64,000 nt of DNA, taken from positions 5,961,501 to 6,025,500 of the forward strand of contig NZ_LT629762.1 in assembly GCF_900105155.1 (NCBI RefSeq). The letters are read 5' to 3'. The stretch comes from Pseudomonas prosekii. Its GTDB lineage: Bacteria > Pseudomonadota > Gammaproteobacteria > Pseudomonadales > Pseudomonadaceae. The position numbers were made by a program, and so were the translations under genes. The notes beneath the pieces are model-generated. The model ran no database searches. It saw nothing but the letters and a program-made list of their open reading frames with translations, and was not told the origin of the DNA. Positions 9,061 to 17,626 of this stretch are shown here, piece by piece (the stretch's first letter is position 1; each line of letters opens with the position of its first letter).

Positions 9061-9804
9061 ATGAATTATCTGCAAAACAAGGTCGCCATCGTTACTGGCG
9101 CATCTTCCGGCATTGGTGCTGCCACCACCCGCGCATTGGCCTCAGAGGGCGTCCGCGTGGTAGCGGCAGCACACGATCAGAAAGGGCTGGAAGCGTTTGT
9201 TGCAGAACTGCGTGAGGCCGGGAGCGACGTGGTCGCTTTCACCACAGACGTTACCCACCTGGATCAAACCAAAGCGCTCGCGAAATTTGCACAGGACACC
9301 TATGGCGCCGTGGACATCCTGGTCAACAACGCCGGCCTGATGCTCTTTTCCAACTGGGTCGATCTGGCCGTGCAGGATTGGGAAAAGATGATCGATGTGA
9401 ACATCAAGGGCTACCTCAACACTATTGCTGCTGTATTGCCATTCATGCTCGAACAGAAATCCGGGCAGATTCTCAACATGGACTCCGTTGCAGGACACCA
9501 GGTTGGGCCGGCGGCGGGTGTTTACAGCGCTACCAAATTCTTCGTCCAGGCCATGACCGAATCCATGCGAAAGGAGTTGGGCGTGCAGCATGGCATCCGC
9601 GTCAACACCGTCAGCCCTGGCGTGATCAATACCGGCTGGGCGGACAAGGTCAGCGATCCTGAAGGGCGTAAGGCTGCCCAAGAGCTGAACCGTATTGCCA
9701 TTGCGCCTGACGATATCGCCCGCGCTGTGATCTACGCGCTCAACCAACCGGAAAACGTCACCGTCAACGATCTGATCATCTCGCCGACTCGCCAGGATTG
9801 GTAA
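9061..9804 (+). CDS. SDR-family oxidoreductase (classical)
   Basis: A 247-residue short-chain dehydrogenase. The cofactor motif 'TGASSGIG' (about 13-20) and 'NNAG' mark the Rossmann fold. The catalytic serine ('NMDSVAG') and 'YSATK' motif complete the Ser-Tyr-Lys triad. The ATG at 9061 is used, with AAGAGGT at eight bases, not the TTG two codons earlier. It follows nemA by about 80 bp and probably belongs to the same stress-induced unit. The substrate is not deducible. Confidence 0.9.
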   Translation: MNYLQNKVAIVTGASSGIGAATTRALASEGVRVVAAAHDQKGLEAFVAELREAGSDVVAFTTDVTHLDQTKALAKFAQDTYGAVDILVNNAGLMLFSNWVDLAVQDWEKMIDVNIKGYLNTIAAVLPFMLEQKSGQILNMDSVAGHQVGPAAGVYSATKFFVQAMTESMRKELGVQHGIRVNTVSPGVINTGWADKVSDPEGRKAAQELNRIAIAPDDIARAVIYALNQPENVTVNDLIISPTRQDW

Positions 9805-9872
9805 TTGTCGTTTGAGTTTCCCGTGTCCGATTGACCAAAAGGTCACCGGCAACATGCAACCAGGAGTACATC

Positions 9873-10253
9873 ATGAGCAATCCAACTTACGTTCAGGAAT
9901 ACGACGCGATCGTTGCTGTTCTGAGTCAGTACAACGAAGGTGGTGCCAAGGCTGACAGCACTTTGATGAAGCCCGCGTTCAACGAGCAAGCAACCATGTT
10001 TGGCGTCGACGGCGACAAGCTCGTCGGCGGCGCGATCCAGAATCTGTACGACATCATCGACAACTCTTTCCGCCCATCTCCCGAAGCCAAAGCCGCGATC
10101 GTTCGCATTGACATCGTGGGCACTGCCGCCAGTGCTCGGGTCGATACCGACAACGTTTCGGGATTTCGCTTCACCGACTTCTTCAACCTGCTGAAGGTAG
10201 AGGACAAGTGGACGATCGTCAGCAAGATTTACCACACCCATCCGAGCGCCTGA
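9873..10253 (+). CDS. NTF2-like protein (putative lumazine-binding family), copy A
   Basis: A 126-residue cytoplasmic protein with an NTF2-like cone fold, recognised by 'YDAIVAVLSQYNEGG' at the start, 'MKPAFNEQATMF' in the middle and a C-terminal 'DKWTIVSKIYHTHPSA'. A strong AGGAG precedes ATG 9873. It is closely related to the proteins at 13894 and 15441, suggesting local gene amplification. Some family members act as small-molecule isomerases or hydratases, others only bind. No catalytic residue can be assigned here. Confidence 0.85.
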   Translation: MSNPTYVQEYDAIVAVLSQYNEGGAKADSTLMKPAFNEQATMFGVDGDKLVGGAIQNLYDIIDNSFRPSPEAKAAIVRIDIVGTAASARVDTDNVSGFRFTDFFNLLKVEDKWTIVSKIYHTHPSA

Positions 10254-10316
10254 GTATTTGAGCGCATCTGGCGAGGTGTGTTTTACGTTGCTCTAATGAA
10301 ATGAAAGGAGAGAACC

Positions 10317-10703
10317 ATGTCCAAGAACATCAAGGCAGTACCAACCTCCGAGTACAACGCTGTCATCGCTACTGCCAATCAATACGTAGAAGGTCTGCGT
10401 GTGGGCAGTGCAGAAGGCGTTGCTCAAGCTTTCCATAAAGACGCCGTGATGTACGGTTTCACCAATGGTGAACTGCTTGGCGGCCCGATCAAGAATCTGT
10501 TTGATTTCGTTCAGAAGAACGGCAACGCTCCAGAAATTACGACTCGCCTCGACATACTGGCAATCACACCCACGACAGCCGTGGTGCGTGTCGATATGGA
10601 AAATGACGCGATCGGTGCCGACTACAACGACTACCTGACCCTGATCAAAATCGACGGCACCTGGAAGGTCATCGCCAAGGTTTATCACCAGTTCGAAGGT
10701 TGA
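10317..10703 (+). CDS. NTF2-like protein (putative lumazine-binding family), divergent copy B
   Basis: A 128-residue NTF2-like protein preceded by AAAGGAGAGAACC. It shares the layout of its neighbour ('YNAVIATANQYVEGLRVG', 'VMYGFTNGELLGGPIKNLFD', 'GTWKVIAKVYHQF') but is clearly more distant than the other three are from one another. It sits about 60 bp after copy A and before an NAD(P)-binding protein. The function is unknown. Confidence 0.83.
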   Translation: MSKNIKAVPTSEYNAVIATANQYVEGLRVGSAEGVAQAFHKDAVMYGFTNGELLGGPIKNLFDFVQKNGNAPEITTRLDILAITPTTAVVRVDMENDAIGADYNDYLTLIKIDGTWKVIAKVYHQFEG

Positions 10704-10772
10704 GCGCTCACCGATCCCGGTTGAATCAATGCCGGGATCGGAGCTCGTTCATCGTTAAATGGAGAAGCGATC

Positions 10773-11441
10773 ATGAGTAAGGTTTTCATCATCGGCGCCG
10801 CTGGCAGAGTAGGGCGACGATTGATTAAGCAACTCGTCGGACGAGGTCACGAAGCGATCGCACTGCATCGGAACCCGGAGCAGGGGAGTGAGCTTGCGGC
10901 CCTGGGCGCGACGTCCGTTAAAGGCAATTTGCTTGAACTTGATCCAGTCCAAATGGCGCGACTTATGTCGGGCGTTGATGCCGTGGTCTTCACGGCAGGG
11001 GCAGGCGGCGCAGGTATGGATCTGACCAATGCGATTGACGGTCGGGGATTGGAGTTGGCAGTGGCCGCAACCATTCAGGCAGGTGTCAGGCGTTTCATTC
11101 TGGTCTCGGCCTTCCCCGATGCGCTGCGTGGCGGCCCGGTATCGGAAGGTTTCGAAAATTACATTGCCGTGAAAAAACGAGCTGATGCTCACTTGGTGGG
11201 GACGGGTTTGGATTGGGTGATTGTCCGCCCAGGAACGCTTCTGGATGACACCGGCAGTGGCAAAATCCGTGCTGACGTCGCTATTCCTTACGGTGAAGTT
11301 TCAAGAGATGACGTAGCAGCGACACTTGCCGAGTTGATCGATCAGCCCAACGTGAGTCGGGTCATTATTGAGCTCACTCAGGGCGACACGCCAGTCTCCG
11401 ACGCGGTTCGCAGGCTTGCTCAGGAGCGTTGCTCACCATGA
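10773..11441 (+). CDS. NAD(P)-binding SDR-like oxidoreductase
   Basis: A 222-residue atypical SDR: 'IIGAAGRVGRRLIKQL' near the N-terminus is the GxxGxxG dinucleotide loop, followed by 'GVDAVVFTAGAGG' and a 'NYIAVKKRADAHL' segment in place of the classical YxxxK. The length and architecture match the NAD(P)H-binding/NmrA-like group of YwnB type. ATG 10773 has a GGAGAAGCG just upstream. Its stop overlaps the start of a short broken gene. It is probably part of the same electrophile-response cluster (inference). Confidence 0.87.
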   Translation: MSKVFIIGAAGRVGRRLIKQLVGRGHEAIALHRNPEQGSELAALGATSVKGNLLELDPVQMARLMSGVDAVVFTAGAGGAGMDLTNAIDGRGLELAVAATIQAGVRRFILVSAFPDALRGGPVSEGFENYIAVKKRADAHLVGTGLDWVIVRPGTLLDDTGSGKIRADVAIPYGEVSRDDVAATLAELIDQPNVSRVIIELTQGDTPVSDAVRRLAQERCSP

Positions 11442-11563
11442 CGTTGGTTTTGGTTTGCGCTAAGGGGCTCGTTGGACACGAGTTTCTGAAACAGGCGCTC
11501 GACGATCCACGTATCAACTTTGTAGTTGCGCCGACTCGCCGTGCGCTTGCAGCACATATTTGA
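11438..11563 (+). pseudogene. truncated NAD(P)-binding epimerase-like gene (N-terminal stub)
   Basis: A 41-codon frame starting ATGA-coupled to the preceding gene: 'MTLVLVCAKGLVGHEFLKQA' then 'LDDPRINFVVAPTRRALAAH' and a stop. This is the first beta-alpha-beta unit of a Rossmann protein with its glycine motif damaged (CAKGLVG where GATGLVG is usual), after which the family's remaining 170 or so residues are missing. It is best read as the 5' remnant of a lost oxidoreductase gene. Confidence 0.6.
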
Positions 11564-11576
11564 AGGGAAATACACG

Positions 11577-12017
11577 ATGCCGATGGTTGAGTTTTCCGCT
11601 GTCTTGGACAGCAATACAGGACACGCCTGGAGCGTGTTGAAAAAATTTGGAGAGATTCATAAATGGCATCCGTCGATCGTCGAAAGCAGCATTGAGGACA
11701 ACCAACCTGATGGATTGGTCGGCTGTATTCGCAGACTCACGCTGGCCGATGGCGCAGTTGTCAGGGAGCGTTTGTTATCGGTCGATGATCACAACACAAC
11801 GCTATCCTACCGCTTCGAAGAGGCGCCATTACCGCTGGACAACTATGTTGCCACGGTGAAACTGGCCTCTATCACTGGACAGTCCAAGACGTTCATCAAT
11901 TGGTCTGCGAGCTTCGACCTGCAAGATTTGAATACAGCAGAGCATTATCAGGAACTCATACGAGGACTGATCGTGGATGGTCACAATAGTCTTCAGTTGT
12001 TTCTCATCCGGCATTGA
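11577..12017 (+). CDS. SRPBCC (START/polyketide-cyclase-like) family protein
   Basis: A 146-residue single-domain protein. 'SVLKKFGEIHKWHPSIVESS', then 'GCIRRLTLADGAVVRERLLS' and 'RFEEAPLPLDNYVATVKL' are the hallmarks of the helix-grip ligand-binding fold. A canonical AAGGGA lies about ten bases before ATG 11577, so the upstream in-frame ATG at 11526, which lies inside the broken gene, is rejected. Members bind hydrophobic ligands; this one has no identifiable catalytic site. It is the last gene of the plus-strand run before a non-coding gap. Confidence 0.83.
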   Translation: MPMVEFSAVLDSNTGHAWSVLKKFGEIHKWHPSIVESSIEDNQPDGLVGCIRRLTLADGAVVRERLLSVDDHNTTLSYRFEEAPLPLDNYVATVKLASITGQSKTFINWSASFDLQDLNTAEHYQELIRGLIVDGHNSLQLFLIRH

Positions 12018-12270
12018 ACATTTCAGAGAATTGACACGTACAGTCTTGGCCAGGCAAGTATTCTAAACTTGAATATAACGGGCGCTGGAAGCTGATGATA
12101 GTCGGCTAAATATATCCAGCATTGGACGAGACTTGATTATCAGAAGTAATACAGCGCCTATTGTCGGGTGCCGGATGAACTCGTCATCGCTTGGGCACGA
12201 GAGGTAGTCGCCGATCACGTTAGGGAGTATTGAGGCCAAAGCAGTGCTGAAGCACAACGCCCTCGCGTGA
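12018..12270. other. intergenic gap with no recognisable gene
   Basis: This gap lies between two convergent genes (SRPBCC protein and HxlR regulator). Short frames are present on both strands, but none has a ribosome site or family-like sequence, and no strong terminator hairpin with a T-tract was seen. Confidence 0.5.
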
Positions 12271-12678
12271 TCAAATGGTGGGGGAGGAGGCGACCAAACT
12301 TACCGGTACCGCGGAGCGCCTGAGTTCCAAAATCTTACGCTCATGAACCGCTCCCCATTCCCGCATGGCACTCACCAAGGGTGCGAGAGAGTTACCCAAT
12401 TCCGTCAGCGAATACTCCACCTTTGGCGGTACCTCGCGATAGATCTCTCGATGAATAACCCCATCAACTTCCAGCTCTCTCAACTGGAGAGTCAGCATCC
12501 GCTGAGTGATATCTGGGATTAGGCGCCGAAGTTCGTTGAAGCGCTTCGTTCCAGACATCAAGTGGAACAGTATGAGCGATTTCCATTTTCCACCAATGAC
12601 ACCGACAGTAAACGCGACGGGACAAGCGAAGGCTTCAATTTCGTCTTGAGGGTTACATTTTTTCACTGCTATCACCAT
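12271..12678 (-). CDS. HxlR-family winged-helix transcriptional regulator
   Basis: A 135-residue regulator. It begins '[20 protein letters not shown]', then has the HxlR core '[20 protein letters not shown]', '[18 protein letters not shown]' and '[12 protein letters not shown]'. Two cysteines near the N-terminus ('KCN' and 'ACP') match positions used for redox or aldehyde sensing in several HxlR members (family knowledge). The ATG at 12678 is used; the longer frame would need a TTG. It is divergent from an ene-reductase, its likely target. Confidence 0.88.
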   Translation of the reverse strand: MVIAVKKCNPQDEIEAFACPVAFTVGVIGGKWKSLILFHLMSGTKRFNELRRLIPDITQRMLTLQLRELEVDGVIHREIYREVPPKVEYSLTELGNSLAPLVSAMREWGAVHERKILELRRSAVPVSLVASSPTI

Positions 12679-12699
12679 GGTATAAAAAGTGTGCCTACA

Positions 12700-12713
12700 G
12701 CACAAAATTGTGC
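12700..12713. promoter_or_regulatory. candidate HxlR operator in divergent promoter
   Basis: GCACAA-AA-TTGTGC, a perfect 6-bp inverted repeat, lies 22 bp upstream of the HxlR start and 65 bp upstream of the divergent ene-reductase. Assignment to HxlR is by position only. Confidence 0.4.
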
Positions 12714-12778
12714 GTACTTACGCGTAGGTGCTGCGTAAGCTAGCATGATTCCATATTGACCGTTATGGAATCCGCTAG

Positions 12779-13819
12779 ATGAGCTTGTTGCTATCCCCCC
12801 ACCAAATCAAAGGCCTCAAACTGAAAAACCGGGTCGTCATGTCCCCTATGTGCATGCATATGGCAGCGGATGATGGCTTCGTCACTGACTGGCACCGGGT
12901 TCATTATGGAGCGCGCGCTCTGGGCCAGACGGCGCTGATTTTTCCGGAAACGCTGGCTATACAGGCCGATGGTCGTATCGGTGCCGGTGATCTTGGTATC
13001 TGGAGTGATGAACATGTTGTCGGCTTAAAGTCTCTGACTGGACTGCTCCACAGTTTTGGTGCAAAAGCTGGTGCACAAATCGGTCATGCAGGACGCAATG
13101 CCGATCTGCCCAACCTTATTCATATTGCACCTTCGGCGATTCCGTTCACGGATGCCAGCCCTGTCCCTCGCGAACTCGCGGCGGATGAAATTCCGGGTTT
13201 GGTTAAGCTTTACGGCGATGCCGCACGGCGTGCCAGCGACGCTGGATTCGATGTACTCGAGATCCATGCCGCGCACGGTTACTTGTTGAGTGAATTTCTC
13301 TCGCCGCTGGCTAACACCCGCGATGACGAATATGGCGGTGATGCCAAGCGTCGCTATCGCTTCCTGCGCGAAGTGTTGGAGGAGGTCAAAACCCATTGGG
13401 GCGATCGCCCTTTGTTTGTTCGGATCTCAAGTTCTGATTACGCCGAAGGTGGAAATACGCCTGAGTCATTCCTTGAGTACGGTCGCTGGATGAAAGAGCA
13501 GGGCGTCGATCTGATCGACTGCAGCTCTGGCGGGATCAAGATGATCAAGGTTCAGACCTATCCAGGTTACCAAGTACCGGCCGCTGAGTTGCTGCGTAAG
13601 GAACTGCATATTGCTACGGGTGCCGTGGGTTTAATCCAGAATGGTCGTCAAGCCGAAGAAATCCTGCAAAACGGCCGAGCTGACCTGGTATTTGTCGGGC
13701 GGCAAATGCTGCGTGATCCGTTCTGGGTGCGCACTGCAGCGGATGATTTGAAAGAAATCATTGAGATTCCTGCTGCCTATACTCGTTACGGTTCTGTATG
13801 GCTTGATACCAAAGCGTGA
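12779..13819 (+). CDS. Old Yellow Enzyme-family oxidoreductase, YqjM/NamA-like
   Basis: A 346-residue FMN ene-reductase of the thermophilic-like YqjM class, a different subclass from nemA in this window. The redox-tuning Cys of 'VVMSPMCMHMA' (about residue 25) and the substrate-binding His pair in 'EIHAAHGYLLSEFLSP' are present, with 'VRISSSDY' and 'DLVFVGRQMLRDP' completing the barrel. The ribosome site is weak (GGAA far upstream). It is divergent from the HxlR regulator. The family reduces enones, enals and nitro compounds with NAD(P)H. Confidence 0.92.
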   Translation: MSLLLSPHQIKGLKLKNRVVMSPMCMHMAADDGFVTDWHRVHYGARALGQTALIFPETLAIQADGRIGAGDLGIWSDEHVVGLKSLTGLLHSFGAKAGAQIGHAGRNADLPNLIHIAPSAIPFTDASPVPRELAADEIPGLVKLYGDAARRASDAGFDVLEIHAAHGYLLSEFLSPLANTRDDEYGGDAKRRYRFLREVLEEVKTHWGDRPLFVRISSSDYAEGGNTPESFLEYGRWMKEQGVDLIDCSSGGIKMIKVQTYPGYQVPAAELLRKELHIATGAVGLIQNGRQAEEILQNGRADLVFVGRQMLRDPFWVRTAADDLKEIIEIPAAYTRYGSVWLDTKA

Positions 13820-13893
13820 ATTAGTCCACGTCTTAAGCAGGTGACTGGAAGGGGCTAGTCCTCAACTCAATCTAACGAAGCAGGAGTAAAACC

Positions 13894-14277
13894 ATGAGCA
13901 AACCTACTTACGTACACGAATACCAAGCCATCACCGAGGTGCTGAACAAGTACATTGAGGGCTGCAAGCAAGCAAAGAGCAGCATCATGAAGCCTGCTTT
14001 CAATGAGCAAGCGACGATGTTTAGCGTCGATGGCGACGGCAAGCTGGCCGGCGGCGCAATTGCAATCCTGTTCAAGGGGATCGACGAGGGTTTTCGCCCA
14101 TCTCCAGATGCACCGGCAGCTATCGTACGCATTGAAATTGTCGGTACGGCAGCCAGCGCGCGCATCGACGCCAACGATATGTCAGGCATTTCCTTCACCG
14201 ACTTTTTCCATTTGTTGAAAGTCGATGGCCAGTGGACGGTCGTCAGCAAGATCTTTCACACCCACGCCGCGTCTTGA
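13894..14277 (+). CDS. NTF2-like protein (putative lumazine-binding family), copy C
   Basis: A 127-residue cytoplasmic paralogue of the protein at 9873 and nearly the same as the core of the one at 15441. Shared blocks are 'YQAITEVLNKYIEGCKQAKS', 'SIMKPAFNEQATMF' and 'ARIDANDMSGISFTDFFHLL'. AGGAG sits before ATG 13894. It stands between the second ene-reductase and a broken hydrolase gene. The function is unknown. Confidence 0.85.
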   Translation: MSKPTYVHEYQAITEVLNKYIEGCKQAKSSIMKPAFNEQATMFSVDGDGKLAGGAIAILFKGIDEGFRPSPDAPAAIVRIEIVGTAASARIDANDMSGISFTDFFHLLKVDGQWTVVSKIFHTHAAS

Positions 14278-14346
14278 ACCTCTGTCGTGCTTGAGTCTGC
14301 GGTAGTTGAGGCTTCCCAGCACTCATGCATAAAAAATGGAAACGTC

Positions 14347-15366
14347 ATGAAAACCCTAACTTCTGCTTTCGCTCCTACCGTCGTTGCTCTTGCGCCTGGT
14401 ACTGCATCCGCCACCACATACCCGGGAGTTGAGCAAAACACGGCGAAACTCTTGCAATCGCTTGAAGGAGGCCAGACGCTCGACTCCATGACGCCAGTCG
14501 ATGCCCGTGCCGCGCTGGCGGGTGCCCAGGCTGCCCCTTAAGTAGCCTTGGCGGAAGCTGATGTCAGCGAGATGACGATACGCGTCAATGGCAGCGATCT
14601 GAAGTTGACCATCGTGCGTCCGACCGGTAGCCAACACAAGACGCTGCCCGCGTTCATGTATTTCCACGGCGGCGGCTGGGTACTGGGCGACTTCCCGACC
14701 CACGAACGACTGGTGCGTGACCTGGTTGCAGGCTCGGGTGCGGTCGCGGTCTTCGTCAACTACAGCCTCTCGCCAGAGGCAGCATATGGCGTCGCTACCG
14801 AGCAAGCCTATGCCGCAACAAAATGGGTTGCCGAACATGGCGAAGATATCAAGGTAGACGGCACGCGCCTCGCCCTGGCTGGCAACAGCGCAGGCGGGAA
14901 CATCGCGGCCGTGGTTGCCTTGATGGCGAACGAGAAGGGCGCACCCGCGCTGCGCTCGCAAGTGTTGCTTTGTCCAGTGACGGATGGGAACTTCGACACC
15001 CCGTCCTATAAGGAGTTTGCCAACGGTTACTACCTGACGAAGGACTTGATGCTGTGGTTCTGGGACAAGTACACACCCGACGCCCAGGCACGCAAACAGA
15101 TTTATGCGTCACCGCTACAGGCGACGACCGAGCAACTGAAGGGCTTGCCGCCGACCCTGATCCAGACCGCCGAATTTGATGTTTTACGCGATGAAGCTGA
15201 GGCTTACGGTCGCAAGCTCGACGCTGCGGGTGTAGCTGTTAAGTCGGTACGCTACAACGGCATGATTCACGATTTTGGGCTTTCGAACGCATTTAGCCAT
15301 CTGCCGGCACCTCGCACCGCAATCGAGCAGGCATCTCAAGAGCTCAAAACCAGGCTGAGTGAGTAG
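14347..15366 (+). pseudogene. alpha/beta hydrolase (HSL/acetyl-esterase type) interrupted by in-frame TAA
   Basis: The reading frame runs from ATG 14347 to TGA-free 15363 except for one TAA at 14539-14541, with no frameshift. Before the stop are a secretory-looking N-terminus ('MKTLTSAFAPTVVALAPGTA') and a helical cap. After it lies a complete hormone-sensitive-lipase-type fold: oxyanion 'FHGGGWVLGDFPTHERL', nucleophile 'AGNSAGGN', 'TAEFDVLRDEAEAYG' with the acid, and the terminal 'GMIHDFG' histidine. Internal starts near 14548 (TTG) or 14572 (ATG) could still give a cytoplasmic esterase lacking its export signal and cap. It is therefore either a recent nonsense pseudogene or a shortened enzyme. 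Confidence 0.75.
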
Positions 15367-15440
15367 TTTCAAGAAAAAAGAATCCGCAGGTTACGGTGTA
15401 CCTGTAGAAATCACCTTACTTATTGAATCAAGAGTTAAGT

Positions 15441-15965
15441 ATGAAAATCACTTTTATCAAGAGTTTGTATTTTTTCGCCCTGATTTCGAGCTTTAGCGCG
15501 ATTGCTCAAGCAGAAAACCTACCGGGCGACCCGCAAGTCATCAGTAATAAAACAATGAACAAAACTACTTACGTGGACGAATACCAAGCTATTACTGAGG
15601 CGTTGAACAAGTACATAGAGGGCTGCAGACAGGCCAAGAGCAGCATCATGAAGCCCGCGTTCAGCGAAAATGCAACGATGTACAGCGTCGGTGCCGATGG
15701 CAAGTTGTCCGGCGGAGCAATTCAAATCTTGTTCGATGGGATCGACAAGGGTTTTCGTCCATCCCCTGACGCAAAGGCTGCTATCACGCGCATAGAGATC
15801 GTCGGTACCGTCGCTAGTGCTCGAATTGACGCCAACGATATGTCAGGCATTTCTTTCACCGACTTCTTTCATTTGCTGAAAGTCGAAGGCAATTGGACTG
15901 TGGTTAGCAAGATTTTCCAAACGCATGCAGCGCCCGAATTGCTTGAGCCGTCCGGCGGCTTATGA
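15441..15965 (+). CDS. exported NTF2-like protein (putative lumazine-binding family), copy D
   Basis: A 174-residue protein with a signal peptide ('MKITFIKSLYFFALISSFSA', cleavage after 'IAQA') and a short linker. A complete copy of the 127-residue NTF2-like domain then starts at an internal Met ('MNKTTYVDEYQAITEALNKY'). That internal Met aligns with the first residue of the cytoplasmic paralogues, so an export signal appears to have been added in front of an existing gene. ATG 15441 is preferred over the frame opening at 15423 because the signal peptide starts there. It is predicted to act in the periplasm. Confidence 0.85.
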   Translation: MKITFIKSLYFFALISSFSAIAQAENLPGDPQVISNKTMNKTTYVDEYQAITEALNKYIEGCRQAKSSIMKPAFSENATMYSVGADGKLSGGAIQILFDGIDKGFRPSPDAKAAITRIEIVGTVASARIDANDMSGISFTDFFHLLKVEGNWTVVSKIFQTHAAPELLEPSGGL

Positions 15966-16050
15966 TTTTGAACGTTTTGGGGGGTTGTGAGATTTCGTTC
16001 GTAGGTGACTGGGAACAGACAGTAGGGATTAGCGCTGGGTGTAATACATG

Positions 16051-16078
16051 ATTTAACATAATATACATTATGCGTACC
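16051..16078. other. attL: host dif half-site joined to phage XerC arm
   Basis: XerD arm ATTTAACATAA, six-base centre TATACA, then XerC arm TTATGCGTACC. Read on the other strand this differs from the E. coli dif site by one base (known dif sequence, from memory). It marks the left edge of the tandem prophage and the chromosome dimer resolution site. Phage DNA begins with the TTATGCG arm. Confidence 0.85.
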
Positions 16079-16169
16079 CTTGGATGCGAAGCCTCGGTGT
16101 CTCTGGTGGTGCTTTTATCAGGGCTCAATCATCTAGGCCTAGATCTTTCCTGGCATCCGCCGATGAAAG

Positions 16170-16190
16170 AAAAAGGCGCCGAAGCGCCTT
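16170..16190 (-). terminator. phage late-operon terminator, copy 1
   Basis: On the minus strand: GGCGC-TTCG-GCGCC followed by TTTTT, a UUCG tetraloop hairpin. It ends the transcript that runs through the secretin gene. The repeat is at 24966-24986 in copy 2. Confidence 0.85.
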
Positions 16191-16346
16191 TAAATAAGAG
16201 GTCTCACCCTACGCCAATTCTGCAGAGTTGCCGGGGTTCCTACATCAGCTTTGGCCCTGCAGGACAGCTGATTTCGCGCTCTTACTAAGCATATTCGCGC
16301 CGGTATCTCGCCAAGTCAAACCGGATCGTACCTTGACCTGACGGTT
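16191..16346. other. non-coding phage segment downstream of secretin
   Basis: No credible gene is seen. A 72-codon plus-strand frame (16070-16288) crosses the att site and terminator and has no ribosome site, so it is not called. Confidence 0.5.
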
Positions 16347-17600
16347 CTACCTGACTTGGTCAACCAAAACAGGCGTAAGAAACAGAACTAGCTCAGTGCT
16401 GATCGATACCGTAGAGCTGCTGGTGAATAACCATTTGAAGCCAGGAATCTTGCCCAGAAACGGCACGCTTTTAACGACTGTGGTATCGACGTCGGAATAA
16501 ACCCCGCCCAAGGCAATGGTCTGGCCGAACGGAGAAAAAACCCGGGAAGTAAGCGACGTCGTGTTGATCGGCGGCACGCCATTCATGGCATTGGAATAAT
16601 CAGGTTCATCCTTTGAAAGGATGACATCCAGCAGCACTCCCTTATCGTTAACGAACGGAGTCACGTCGAGCGACAAAGCAGCCTGCTTGAAGGATGTCGA
16701 CGTTGCACCATCGCCGGCCGATTGTTGATAAGGAACCTGAGAACCTTTAACAATTTTGGCTTGATGACGGTCAGAGGTATAAACGCGAGGACTGGAAATC
16801 ACCCTGCCCTTACCTTCCTGCTCCATCGCTGAAAGCCTGGCATCGAGCGTCAAAGCGCTTGAAATAATGCCAACAGCCCCGATGGCACCAGAGGCAAAAC
16901 CAAGCGGCACAGAGCCTGAAACAGTCCCTGCCCCGCTGCCCACAGTGCCACCCCATTGAACGCCCAGGTTCTTGGAATAGGAACGATCCACCTCGACAAT
17001 ACGAGCCTGGATCATCACCTGCTTCCTGGAGTAATCAACAGCGGCGATCAAGGTTTTGAGCTGCTCTAAACGCGGCTTGCTCATCCTGGCAACGATGATT
17101 GAAGAACCGTCCTCAAAATTCAAAGTCTCTCCAGAATCGAGAGGGAAAGCTTTAATTGCATCAGACGCCAAAATATTGTGAACCTTGAAAATAGAAACAT
17201 CGAAGGTAGGGTTAACGCCAGAAGACAGGCTTTGTAATTGTGAATATTGTTCAGCTGGATACGAATTAGCTGAATATGGATCACCTGGGCGAGAGTAAGC
17301 ACTGACACGCAAAAACTTACCTTCGACAGTATATAAAAGACCTTTTGCCGATGTTACATACTCAATGGCTTCATCCCAGGTGACATCCTTCATTCGCATG
17401 GAAAGAGAACCACGGATATTTTCGTCTAGCACAAGATTCAAACCGCGATAATCAGCCAAAAGCTGTAAAGCGGACGAAACTGGAATAGTTTGAAAATCAA
17501 AGGTCAATTGCTGAGGAACATTTTCTGCCTGAGAGAAGGAAATAAAGAAAAAGAGGAATACGGCAACGTAAAGACGGCGAAGAGCACTAAAGGTATTCAT
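16347..17600 (-). CDS. phage-encoded secretin (pIV-like), copy 1
   Basis: A 417-residue outer-membrane secretin through which virions exit. The signal peptide is 'MNTFSALRRLYVAVFLFFFI' with cleavage after 'SQA'. The N0/STN-like domain follows ('FDFQTIPVSSALQLLADYRG'), then a short N-domain and the C-terminal secretin barrel with 'VPFLGKIPGFKWLF'. It is shorter than host GspD/PilQ proteins because it has fewer N-domains. Many Pseudomonas filamentous phages lack a secretin and borrow one, so carrying its own suggests independence of host secretion systems (inference). It is the last gene of the phage operon, separated from zot by a long stem-loop. Confidence 0.93.
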   Translation of the reverse strand: MNTFSALRRLYVAVFLFFFISFSQAENVPQQLTFDFQTIPVSSALQLLADYRGLNLVLDENIRGSLSMRMKDVTWDEAIEYVTSAKGLLYTVEGKFLRVSAYSRPGDPYSANSYPAEQYSQLQSLSSGVNPTFDVSIFKVHNILASDAIKAFPLDSGETLNFEDGSSIIVARMSKPRLEQLKTLIAAVDYSRKQVMIQARIVEVDRSYSKNLGVQWGGTVGSGAGTVSGSVPLGFASGAIGAVGIISSALTLDARLSAMEQEGKGRVISSPRVYTSDRHQAKIVKGSQVPYQQSAGDGATSTSFKQAALSLDVTPFVNDKGVLLDVILSKDEPDYSNAMNGVPPINTTSLTSRVFSPFGQTIALGGVYSDVDTTVVKSVPFLGKIPGFKWLFTSSSTVSISTELVLFLTPVLVDQVR

Positions 17601-17626
17601 GACAAGAGTTCCAGAAAGCCGGTTGA

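Noticed and set aside
16070..16288. 72-codon plus-strand frame across the left att site
   Set aside because: No ribosome site, no family resemblance, and it runs through the terminator and attachment arm.
16347..17600. Secretin as part of a host type II or type IV pilus system
   Set aside because: It is short, has few N-domains, and lies between Zot and the phage end in the standard inovirus order.
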